From: Lachnospiraceae bacterium
Lineage (GTDB): Bacteria > Bacillota_A > Clostridia > Lachnospirales > Lachnospiraceae
DNA length: 11,753 nucleotides
Direction: 5' to 3'
NCBI GenBank assembly: GCA_016281675.1
Contig: JAEEJD010000200.1
Location: forward strand, 1 to 11,753
Positions 1 through 6,521 of this stretch are shown here, in pieces. The notes under the pieces were generated by a model. The model searched no databases. It was not told where the DNA came from and saw nothing but the letters and a program-made list of their open reading frames with translations. The position numbers were made by a program, and so were the translations under genes. Numbering within the stretch: the first letter of the stretch is position 1; each line of letters starts with the position of its first letter.

Positions 1-743
1 ACAAGCAGCTGTTTACAAAAGATCAGACGATGAGGATGGCATTTCGTAACTCAATGTTCTTCATGGTGTTCTCCATAGTGACACAGCTCGTGTTCGGATT
101 GTTCCTGGCGGCACTTCTTACCAATATCAAAAAGGGACGCAACTTATTCAAAAATATCTATTACCTTCCCTGTGTTCTGTCATCGGCGGCACTCGGTCTT
201 CTGTGGATGTTCGTGTTTACTCCGAGACTCGGTATCAACCAGATGCTTGCTTCTTTGGGGAAGTGGGGCGGAGACTGTACGCTGGGTCCTCAGTGGCTGT
301 TTAATACGGAAGGATACATAATCCTGCCGATATGGGTAGTTTCGTTTGTGGCCCTTTGGCAGTATGTGGGACAGTCGATGATGCTTTATATGGCTCAGAT
401 ATCCGGAATCAGCTCCGACATCTACGAAGCTTCATATATTGACGGATGCGACAGGAAACAGGCTTTCTTCCACATCACGCTTCCGCTCATAAAGCCCATG
501 GTCGCAACGGCTATGTCTCTTAATGCGATAGGATCGCTCAAGTTCTTCGATCTTATCTATAACATGATACCCGAAGGATTCCTAAGTCACAGAGCGGACG
601 TTATCGCAACCCATCTTTATACTTCGGCATTCAAGTTCAGAAAGCTCGGTTACGGTTCGGCGATCGGTGTTATTCTTCTGATCCTGTGCCTGATCATGAC
701 GGTACTGATCAATAAGTTCGTCAAGACAGAGAGTTATGAGTAA
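1..743 (+). CDS. Carbohydrate ABC transporter permease, MalF/UgpA type (5' end missing)
   Basis: This is an inner-membrane permease subunit of a CUT1-type sugar ABC importer. The frame is open from base 3 through the first internal ATG at 30, and the residues before it (KQLFTKDQT) resemble the loop that normally precedes the second membrane segment. The gene therefore begins upstream, and roughly 55-70 residues including TM1 are missing. Counting from the ATG at 30, hydrophobic segments lie at about 8-31, 45-64, 98-122, 153-172 and 208-229. The cytoplasmic EAA loop that docks on the ATPase is at 133-156 (EASYIDGC, then F-HITLPLIKP). It is followed 15 nt later by the partner permease. The substrate-binding protein is presumably just upstream. 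No ATPase is in view, as is usual for systems sharing an MsmK/MsiK-type ATPase. The GH43 and xylulokinase genes downstream point to pentose oligosaccharides, which is inference. The family is very secure. Confidence 0.93.
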   Translation, partial: KQLFTKDQTMRMAFRNSMFFMVFSIVTQLVFGLFLAALLTNIKKGRNLFKNIYYLPCVLSSAALGLLWMFVFTPRLGINQMLASLGKWGGDCTLGPQWLFNTEGYIILPIWVVSFVALWQYVGQSMMLYMAQISGISSDIYEASYIDGCDRKQAFFHITLPLIKPMVATAMSLNAIGSLKFFDLIYNMIPEGFLSHRADVIATHLYTSAFKFRKLGYGSAIGVILLILCLIMTVLINKFVKTESYE

Positions 744-758
744 GGAGGGAAGAGAATA

Positions 759-1616
759 ATGGCTAAAGTAATAACAATAAGCAAAGAAAAGCAGCATGCC
801 AAAGTTGTATCAACCCTTATATACGCATTTCTCGTATTATTGGCGATCATCTATATCGTTCCGCTTTTGTGGGTACTTATAACCTCGCTGAAGGATGACA
901 GTACTCTGATGCTTTCTCCGTGGGCAATGCCCGCACAGATCGAATGGGGTAACTATGAGTTTGCATGGACAAAAGGTCATCTTGGAACGGCAATGCTCAA
1001 TTCGCTGATAGTATGTTCGACCACACTCGTTATATCCATGTTGTTCGGATCCATGGCGGCATTTGCGATAGCAAAGCTTCGCTGGAAGCTTTCGAAGCTT
1101 TCGCTGTATTACTTCCTTATCGGAATGATGATACCGATCCACACGATACTGATCCCGTTGTTTGTTCAGTTTTCGGGATGGAAGATGAGCAATACGCTTA
1201 TCGGAATAATCATTCCCTATATAACGTTCTCGCTACCGATAACCATCTATATCATGGTGGGATTTTTCGAGGGAATACCGAATGAATTGTTTGAGGCTGC
1301 ATGTATCGACGGATGTTCCGTATATAAGATGTTCGGAACGGTCGCAATACCTCTTGCCAAGACGGGATTCATGGTAACAGGTCTTATGTCGTTCGTATCA
1401 AACTGGAACGAACTGCTTCTCGCTATGGTATTCATATCCGATGAGACCAAGAAGACGCTCCCGGTATCGCTTACCAAATTCGTCGGACCTTATCATACGA
1501 ACTACTGTCAGATGTTTGCGGCGATCATGATTGCCATAGTTCCGACGATAATCGCATATGTGGCATTTGCAAACCAGATAGTTGAAGGTCTTACCGCAGG
1601 TGCGGTTAAGGGTTGA
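759..1616 (+). CDS. Carbohydrate ABC transporter permease, MalG/AraQ type
   Basis: This is the second membrane subunit of the same CUT1 sugar importer and forms the translocation channel with the upstream permease. Its 285 residues are full length for MalG-like proteins. Six hydrophobic segments are visible, near residues 18-43, 78-104, 115-138, 144-168, 202-224 and 250-272. The EAA loop is at 179-203 (EAACIDGC, then FGTVAIPLAKTG). The pattern NSLIV at 81-85 and the C-terminal segment ending in IVEGLTAGAVKG are typical of the family, in which the final EGLTAGAVKG is strongly conserved. The start at 759 is supported by TAAGGAGGG at 742-750, which overlaps the stop of the first permease, so the two genes are probably translationally coupled. 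Substrate identity cannot be read from the permease itself. Confidence 0.95.
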   Translation: MAKVITISKEKQHAKVVSTLIYAFLVLLAIIYIVPLLWVLITSLKDDSTLMLSPWAMPAQIEWGNYEFAWTKGHLGTAMLNSLIVCSTTLVISMLFGSMAAFAIAKLRWKLSKLSLYYFLIGMMIPIHTILIPLFVQFSGWKMSNTLIGIIIPYITFSLPITIYIMVGFFEGIPNELFEAACIDGCSVYKMFGTVAIPLAKTGFMVTGLMSFVSNWNELLLAMVFISDETKKTLPVSLTKFVGPYHTNYCQMFAAIMIAIVPTIIAYVAFANQIVEGLTAGAVKG

Positions 1617-1631
1617 TATAAGGAGATAAAA

Positions 1632-2612
1632 ATGAGCGAACAAAGAAAACCTCTTGTCCGGCACATGTTCACCGCAGACCCGTCGGCGCATGTGTTTGAT
1701 GACAAACTGTATATTTACCCGTCACATGATATCCCTCATGATGGGGAAGACAATGACAACGGTGACGAGTATCAGATGAGAGATTACCATGTCCTTTCAA
1801 TGGACAGCCTCGAAGCGGACTGTGTTGACAACGGACTGGCACTTTCGGAAGGAGACGTTCCGTGGGTCTCCAGTCAGATGTGGGCGCCGGATGCGGCATA
1901 TGTGGGAGGAAAGTATTACCTGTTTTTCCCCGCGAGGGATAAGGATGAGATATTCAGAATCGGAGTTGCGTCATCCGACAGCCCTACGGGCCCGTTTACT
2001 CCCGAACCGAATTATATAGAAGGAAGCTACAGCATAGACCCCGCGGTCCTTGTTGATGACGACGGCAAGGTTATCGTTTATTACGGCGGCTTGTGGGGAG
2101 GACAGCTTGAAAAATGGAGAACGGGAAAATATGACCCGGATGCACCGTTTTCTCCGGAGCCCGATTCCGAGGCCGATGCACTTGGTCCTATGTGTGCGGT
2201 AATGAGCGATGATATGAAGTCGTTCGCGACAAAACCGCAGATGCTGAGCATTCTTGATGAGAACGGGGTTCCCCTTAAAGCAAAGGATGAAGACAGACGT
2301 TACTTTGAAGGACCCTGGATGCACAAGTACAAAGGCAAGTATTATCTGTCATATTCAACAGGCACAACGCACTATATCGTATATGCGACAAGTGATTCAC
2401 CGATGGGACCGTTCACATACCGCGGAAGGATAATGGAGCCGGTCATCGGATGGACAACACATCATTCGATCGTTGAGTATCACGGAAAATGGTATATCTT
2501 CTATCATGACTGTGAAATGTCGGACGGTATCAATCACAGAAGATCTGTCAAGTATACCGAATTGAAGTATAATGATGATGGCACAATCGTAACTATAGAT
2601 CCGTACAAATAG
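1632..2612 (+). CDS. Glycoside hydrolase family 43 (beta-xylosidase / alpha-L-arabinofuranosidase type), intracellular
   Basis: This is a five-bladed beta-propeller glycosidase that releases xylose or arabinose from short xylan- or arabinan-derived oligomers by inversion. The three GH43 acidic residues can be placed. The general base is Asp16 in TADPSAHVF, the pKa-modulating Asp136 is in SIDPAVLVDDDG, and the general acid Glu226 is in YFEGPWMHKYKGKYYLSYS. Blade-like repeats of the type GKYYLFFPA (93-101), GKYYLSYST (235-243) and GKWYIFYHD (285-293) fit the fold. There is no signal peptide and no carbohydrate-binding module, so the enzyme should act on imported oligosaccharides in the cytoplasm. 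Length (326) is that of a single-domain member. The start is set by AAGGAGAT at 1620-1627. It lies 15 nt after the permease and 14 nt before xylB. Xylosidase and arabinofuranosidase activity cannot be separated by eye; xylB favours xylose release. Confidence 0.9.
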   Translation: MSEQRKPLVRHMFTADPSAHVFDDKLYIYPSHDIPHDGEDNDNGDEYQMRDYHVLSMDSLEADCVDNGLALSEGDVPWVSSQMWAPDAAYVGGKYYLFFPARDKDEIFRIGVASSDSPTGPFTPEPNYIEGSYSIDPAVLVDDDGKVIVYYGGLWGGQLEKWRTGKYDPDAPFSPEPDSEADALGPMCAVMSDDMKSFATKPQMLSILDENGVPLKAKDEDRRYFEGPWMHKYKGKYYLSYSTGTTHYIVYATSDSPMGPFTYRGRIMEPVIGWTTHHSIVEYHGKWYIFYHDCEMSDGINHRRSVKYTELKYNDDGTIVTIDPYK

Positions 2613-2626
2613 ACAGGAGGTCACAA

Positions 2627-4084
2627 ATGCTTTACATAGGTGTAGATCTTGGAACATCCGCCGTAAAACTTCTTCTTATGAATGAAAAAGGCGGCATCGA
2701 GAATATCGTATCCAAAGAGTATCCGCTCGAATTCCCTCATCCGGGCTGGTCACAGCAGAAGCCCGAAGACTGGTGGGAGAAGACGGTTGAAGGATTAAAG
2801 GAACTGACGGCAGGTGCCGATAAGAGCAAGATTGCCGGGATCAGTTTCGGAGGTCAGATGCACGGCCTGGTCGTTCTTGACAAGGACGATAACGTGATCC
2901 GTCCTGCAATACTTTGGAACGACGGTCGTACAACAAAAGAGACCGATTATCTTAACAATGTCATCGGTAAGGACAAGCTTTCACAGTACACGGCGAATAT
3001 CGCTTTTGCCGGATTCACCGCTCCGAAGATACTGTGGATGAAAGAGAACGAACCCGAGAACTTCAACAGGATCGCCAAGATCATGCTGCCGAAGGATTAC
3101 ATAGCTTACAAGCTTTCGGGAGTACACTGCACTGATGTTTCGGATGCATCGGGAATGCTCCTGTTTGATGTCAAGAACAAATGCTGGTCAAAGGAAATGA
3201 TGGATATATGTTCCGTCAGGGAAGATCAGCTTGCAAAGATATTCGAAAGCTATGAGGTGGTCGGAAACATCAAAGAAGATGTAGCAGCCGAACTCGGATT
3301 CCCGACAGGCGTTAAGATCATCGCAGGTGCCGGCGATAATGCGGCGGCAGCTATCGGAACCGGGACCGTCGGAGACGGAAGATGTAATATCTCTCTCGGT
3401 ACGAGCGGAACGATCTTTATATCGAGCAAGGACTTCTGTGTTGACGAGAACAATGCTCTTCATGCTTTCGCACATTCCGACGGACATTATCATCTTATGG
3501 GCTGCATGCTTTCCGCAGCAAGCTGTAACAAGTGGTGGATGGAAGACATAATCGGAACGGATGATTTTGCGGGTGAGCAGAAAGATATTACCAAGCTCGG
3601 TGAGAACAATGTATTCTTCCTTCCGTATCTTATGGGAGAGAGAAGCCCTCATAACAATCCCGATGCGAGAGCGATGTTCATAGGAATGAGCATGGATACG
3701 ACGAGAGCTGACATGACACAGGCTGTACTCGAAGGAGTGGCATTCGGTATCAGGGATTCGTTCGAAGTGGCAAAATCACTCGGCATCAATATCACAAAGA
3801 CCAAGATCTGCGGTGGCGGTGCAAAGAGTCCTCTCTGGAAGAAGATAATGGCCAACGTCCTCGGAATCACCGTTGAAGTGATCGAGTCGGAGGAAGGCCC
3901 CGGATACGGCGGAGCAATCCTCGCAGCTGTCGGATGCGGTGAATACGCATCGGTTGAAGAGGCTGCCGACAAGCTCGTCAAGGTTGTCGGATCCGTTGAA
4001 CCCGATAAAGAACTTACAGCCAAATACGAAGAGAAGTATCAGAAGTTCAAGAAGATATATCCTACGGTCAAATGTCTTTATTAA
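2627..4084 (+). CDS. xylB: Xylulokinase (FGGY family)
   Basis: This enzyme phosphorylates D-xylulose to D-xylulose 5-phosphate with ATP and so feeds the pentose phosphate or phosphoketolase pathway. The 485 residues match the usual length. The two FGGY domains are complete. GVDLGTSAVK (5-14) is the N-terminal phosphate loop. GGQMHGLVVLD (75-85), the substrate-side segment with MHG, is typical of XylB. NDGRT is at 98-102. GAGDNAAAAIG (234-244) carries Asp237, which aligns with the catalytic base. SLGTSGTIF is at 256-264, the ATP-side GERSPHNNPDARA at 337-349, GGGAKSPLW at 396-404 and GPGYGGAILAA at 424-434. The GACAGGAGG ribosome site lies just before the start, 14 nt after the GH43 stop. Other FGGY kinases such as ribulokinase or fuculokinase are less likely because the MHG and GERSPH elements follow the xylulokinase pattern, but substrate breadth in this family is well known. 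Confidence 0.93.
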   Translation: MLYIGVDLGTSAVKLLLMNEKGGIENIVSKEYPLEFPHPGWSQQKPEDWWEKTVEGLKELTAGADKSKIAGISFGGQMHGLVVLDKDDNVIRPAILWNDGRTTKETDYLNNVIGKDKLSQYTANIAFAGFTAPKILWMKENEPENFNRIAKIMLPKDYIAYKLSGVHCTDVSDASGMLLFDVKNKCWSKEMMDICSVREDQLAKIFESYEVVGNIKEDVAAELGFPTGVKIIAGAGDNAAAAIGTGTVGDGRCNISLGTSGTIFISSKDFCVDENNALHAFAHSDGHYHLMGCMLSAASCNKWWMEDIIGTDDFAGEQKDITKLGENNVFFLPYLMGERSPHNNPDARAMFIGMSMDTTRADMTQAVLEGVAFGIRDSFEVAKSLGINITKTKICGGGAKSPLWKKIMANVLGITVEVIESEEGPGYGGAILAAVGCGEYASVEEAADKLVKVVGSVEPDKELTAKYEEKYQKFKKIYPTVKCLY

Positions 4085-4114
4085 ATAATTCAAAACAGAA
4101 AAGGAGAAGATATC

Positions 4115-4750
4115 ATGGAGATCAAAAAAGTCACTGATCCGGAATTTGCCGCATACGGCAAGGTACTTGAGGGGTATGATCTTAAGGGATTGCTTAAAGC
4201 ACTTGAGGAGAAAACACCTCTTCCCGCGGGGGTTGAATATGTGGGAAGCGTTGCAGACCTTGAGTACACGGATGCTTTCGGAGTTCTGCAGAACAATGTG
4301 TACGGCGGAATGCCCATCCAGATCGGATACTGTAACGGACACAACACAAAGCTCAACTGCCTTGAGTATCACCGTGACAGCGAGATCAATGTGGGATGCA
4401 CCGACTTCATCCTTCTTCTTGCAAGAGAAGATGACATCGTAGACGGTAAGCTCGACACATCAAAAGTTAAGGCTTTCCTTGCAAAGGCCGGACAGGCTGT
4501 TGAAGTATATGCGACGACACTTCATTACGCTCCCTGTTCCGCAAAGGCCGGCGACGGCTTCAAGGTTATAGTCGTCCTTCCGAAGGGAACGAACGGTCCC
4601 GTTCCCGCGATCACGGCAAAGTGTGAAGAGGACAAGTGGATGACCGCATGCAACAAGTGGCTCCTGGCTCATGCCGAGGCTTCCGAGGCAAAGGACGGCG
4701 CATATGTGGGACTTACAGGAGTCAACATCGATATTGCAGGAGATATCTGA
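4115..4750 (+). CDS. DUF4867 family protein, cupin-like
   Basis: This 211-residue soluble protein matches the DUF4867 family of Firmicutes, found beside sugar isomerase and kinase genes. Its biochemical role is not established as far as I know. In the sequence, residues 84-94 (EYH, then RDSEINVG) resemble a cupin motif 1 in which the first metal-binding His of HxH-x3-E is replaced by Glu: Glu84, His86 and Glu90, followed by Gly94. A second-motif-like His137 sits in TTLHYAPCSA. A metal-binding double-stranded beta-helix is therefore plausible. The start at 4115 is set by AAAAGGAGAAG about 6-9 nt upstream. It follows xylB by 30 nt and precedes the isomerase, so it belongs to the pentose pathway by context. 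An auxiliary isomerase, epimerase (mutarotase-like) or sugar-sensing role is possible, but I cannot choose between them. Hydrophobic segments and a signal peptide are absent, which suggests the cytoplasm. Confidence 0.8.
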   Translation: MEIKKVTDPEFAAYGKVLEGYDLKGLLKALEEKTPLPAGVEYVGSVADLEYTDAFGVLQNNVYGGMPIQIGYCNGHNTKLNCLEYHRDSEINVGCTDFILLLAREDDIVDGKLDTSKVKAFLAKAGQAVEVYATTLHYAPCSAKAGDGFKVIVVLPKGTNGPVPAITAKCEEDKWMTACNKWLLAHAEASEAKDGAYVGLTGVNIDIAGDI

Positions 4751-4759
4751 ACCTGAATA

Positions 4760-4792
4760 GTAAAAATCTTAACCGATTAGAGTGATTTTTAC
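4760..4792 (+). repeat. 9-bp perfect inverted repeat upstream of the isomerase promoter
   Basis: GTAAAAATC at 4760-4768 is repeated as its exact reverse complement GATTTTTAC at 4784-4792, with a 15-nt spacer. It begins 10 nt after the DUF4867 stop and ends 2 nt before the -35 box of the isomerase promoter. It could be a weak AT-rich terminator for the upstream operon, as the downstream arm is T-rich, or an operator for a regulator of the isomerase. The position next to the -35 favours the operator reading slightly. The repeat is seen directly; its function is inference. Confidence 0.5.
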
Positions 4793-4794
4793 AT

Positions 4795-4823
4795 TTTACA
4801 ATCGATGCGAATTGCAATACAAT
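4795..4823 (+). promoter_or_regulatory. Sigma-A promoter for the isomerase gene
   Basis: A TTTACA -35 box (4795-4800) and a TACAAT -10 box (4818-4823) are separated by an ideal 17-nt spacer, five of six consensus matches in each hexamer. The predicted start is near 4830, giving a leader of about 58 nt before the ATG at 4888. An 8-bp palindrome ATTGCAAT (4811-4818) sits in the spacer and touches the -10 box. This promoter should let the isomerase be expressed separately from, and probably more strongly than, the preceding transporter operon. Confidence 0.72.
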
Positions 4824-4835
4824 TATGTTTCAGAA

Positions 4836-4859
4836 GGTATCAGAGAATTTCTGGTAACC
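4836..4859 (+). promoter_or_regulatory. Stem-loop in the isomerase mRNA leader
   Basis: Bases 4836-4844 can pair with 4850-4859 around a GAATT loop: GGT with ACC, a bulged A at 4856, then A-U, U-G, C-G, A-U, G-C and A-U. It lies just after the predicted transcription start and ends about 15 nt before the AGGAGG ribosome site (4875-4880), leaving that site free. A 5' hairpin placed this way commonly protects mRNA from decay. I see no riboswitch core. Confidence 0.4.
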
Positions 4860-4887
4860 GAATCAGAACTGACTAGGAGGATTACAA

Positions 4888-6375
4888 ATGAATAACACAC
4901 CCAAAATGAAGATCGGTATCGTTGGTGTCAGCCGTGACTGTTTCCCTGCTGATCTTACTATCAGAAGAAGAAAAGCTCTTGTGGATGCTTATGCAAAGAA
5001 ATACGATGCAGCAGATATCTATGAGTGCCCCGTAACGATCATTGAGAGCGAGATTCACATGAAGCAGGCTCTCGAAGATATAACAAAAGCAGGATGTAAC
5101 GCACTTTGCGTTTATCTCGGAAACTTCGGTCCCGAGATCTCGGAGACAATGCTCGCTCAGCAGTATGACGGTCCCGTTATGTTCTGTGCAGCAGCCGAAG
5201 AGGATTATGATTCTGTAACGACAAGCGGACGTGGTGATGCTTACTGCGGTATGCTCAATGCAAGTTACAATCTTGCTCTTCGTAACGTAAGAGCTTATAT
5301 TCCCGAGTATCCGGTAGGTGATGCAGAGGATTGTGCGGATATGATCCATACATTCATTCCTGTTGCAAGAGCGGTTTATGCTCTTAAGAACCTCAAGATA
5401 TTCACATTCGGTCCCAGACCTCAGAACTTCTTTGCATGTAATGCTCCTATCAAGCAGCTTTACAATATCGGCGTTGAGATCGAGGAGAACTCGGAACTCG
5501 ACCTGTTCGAATCATTCAACAAGCATGCCGGTGATTCCAGGATCGCCGATGTTGTCAAGGATATGGCAGCCGAGCTTGGCGACGGTAACAAGAAGCCCGA
5601 GATTCTCGAGAAACTTGCACAGTATGAGATCACTCTTCTTGACTGGATCGAGGAGCATAAGGGAAGCAAACAGTTCTTCGCTATCGCAGGAAAGTGCTGG
5701 CCCGCATTCCAGACACAGTTCGGATTCGTACCCTGCTTTGTTAACTCCAGACTTACGGGACGCGGTATCCCTGTAGCATGTGAAGTTGATATCTACGGAT
5801 GCCTGTCAGAGTACATCGGAACATGCGTAAGTGACGATATCGTAACGCTCCTTGATATCAACAACTCTGTTCCCAAGATCATGTACAAGGAGTCGATCGA
5901 AGGCAAGTTCGATTACAAGCTTACGGATACATTCATGGGATTCCATTGCGGAAATACATGCTCGAAGAAGCTTACAAAGGGCGAGATGAAGTATCAGGCT
6001 ATAATGGCACGTGCCCTTCCTATCGAGGTTACAAACGGAACTCTCGAAGGCGACATTGTACCGGGCGACATCACATTCTATCGTCTGCAGTCAACTTCCG
6101 ACAACAAGCTTCGCGCTTACGTTGCAGAAGGTGAGGTTCTTCCCGTTGCTACAAGATCGTTCGGCGGTACGGGCGTATTCGCAATCCATGAGATGGGAAG
6201 ATTCTACCGTTACGCTCTTATCGGTGGTAACTATCCTCATCACGGTGCGGTTGCATTCGGACATCACGGCAAGGCACTCTATGATGTATTCAAGTATATC
6301 GGAGTACTTGACGAGGAACTCGAGTTCAACAGACCGGCAGGAAATCTCTACAAGAACGAGAATCCTTACAAATAA
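4888..6375 (+). CDS. L-fucose/L-arabinose isomerase superfamily sugar isomerase
   Basis: This is a cytoplasmic aldose-ketose isomerase of the FucI/AraA fold, a metal (typically Mn2+) enzyme. The 495 residues cover the N-terminal Rossmann-like domains (KIGIVGVSRDCF at 8-19 and NALCVYLGNFGPE at 71-83) and the C-terminal catalytic region. Candidate metal ligands are Glu299 in ACEVDIYG, Asp323 in TLLDINNS, and a histidine in the HHGAVAFGHHG segment (451-461), matching the Glu/Asp/His set of FucI. Codons are strongly biased (GTT, GCT, CGT, AAG), as in highly expressed genes. The start is fixed by AGGAGG at 4875-4880. The gene has its own promoter and downstream hairpins. With xylB and GH43 next door the likely role is xylose to xylulose conversion, but L-arabinose, D-arabinose or L-fucose remain possible. 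The superfamily is secure; the substrate is not. Confidence 0.82.
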   Translation: MNNTPKMKIGIVGVSRDCFPADLTIRRRKALVDAYAKKYDAADIYECPVTIIESEIHMKQALEDITKAGCNALCVYLGNFGPEISETMLAQQYDGPVMFCAAAEEDYDSVTTSGRGDAYCGMLNASYNLALRNVRAYIPEYPVGDAEDCADMIHTFIPVARAVYALKNLKIFTFGPRPQNFFACNAPIKQLYNIGVEIEENSELDLFESFNKHAGDSRIADVVKDMAAELGDGNKKPEILEKLAQYEITLLDWIEEHKGSKQFFAIAGKCWPAFQTQFGFVPCFVNSRLTGRGIPVACEVDIYGCLSEYIGTCVSDDIVTLLDINNSVPKIMYKESIEGKFDYKLTDTFMGFHCGNTCSKKLTKGEMKYQAIMARALPIEVTNGTLEGDIVPGDITFYRLQSTSDNKLRAYVAEGEVLPVATRSFGGTGVFAIHEMGRFYRYALIGGNYPHHGAVAFGHHGKALYDVFKYIGVLDEELEFNRPAGNLYKNENPYK

Positions 6376-6380
6376 GTAAT

Positions 6381-6400
6381 ATAAATAATCAATTATTTAT
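6381..6400 (+). repeat. AT-rich 9-bp palindrome after the isomerase stop
   Basis: ATAAATAAT (6381-6389) and ATTATTTAT (6392-6400) are perfect reverse complements separated by CA. The element begins 6 nt after the stop codon and directly abuts the larger hairpin starting at 6401. A two-base loop cannot close as drawn in RNA, so the outer pairs would form with a slightly larger loop. It is probably part of the 3' end signal, or could be a protein-binding site in DNA. Confidence 0.5.
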
Positions 6401-6463
6401 GAAGAAGAGACCCATGATGATGTTTTTCGGAACGCCCGTTAAAACACACAGGGTCTCTTCTTC
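6401..6463 (+). terminator. Large two-tier hairpin, likely terminator of the isomerase transcript
   Basis: GAAGAAGAGACCC (6401-6413) and GGGTCTCTTCTTC (6451-6463) form a perfect 13-bp stem. The 37-nt interior carries a second hairpin: GTTTT (6422-6426) with AAAAC (6441-6445), and CGG (6428-6430) with CCG (6436-6438) around an AACGC loop. The purine-rich left arm and pyrimidine-rich right arm resemble clostridial terminators in which the T-rich tract is built into the stem. However, the bases after 6463 (ACTCTCTGC) are not a T-run, and the interior is unusually long. It should at least act as a 3' stability or end element for the isomerase mRNA. Confidence 0.6.
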
Positions 6464-6484
6464 ACTCTCTGCACATTCCTGTTT

Positions 6485-6514
6485 TTGACATTAACGTGCA
6501 AAATGCTGTATAAT
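6485..6514 (+). promoter_or_regulatory. Perfect-consensus sigma-A promoter for plsY
   Basis: TTGACA (6485-6490) and TATAAT (6509-6514) are both exact consensus hexamers with an 18-nt spacer. Transcription is expected to begin about 7 nt after the -10 box, at 6521-6522, which is the first base of the plsY start codon or the base before it. No AGGAGG-like sequence precedes that ATG, so translation is predicted to be leaderless. Confidence 0.85.
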
Positions 6515-6521
6515 CCCTGCT

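Noticed and set aside
3188..3652. Long antisense open frames over xylB and other genes (for example the minus-strand frame at 3188-3652)
   Set aside because: They mirror the codon bias of the strongly supported plus-strand genes, lack recognisable motifs, and have no ribosome sites of note.
4770..4861. TAACCGA direct repeats at 4770-4776 and 4855-4861
   Set aside because: Seven bases with no matching flanks is expected by chance in a region of this size.
4849..4866. CcpA cre site around GGTAACCGAATCA
   Set aside because: It keeps the AAxCG core but fails several conserved outer positions of the cre consensus, and no second candidate was found on the other strand.
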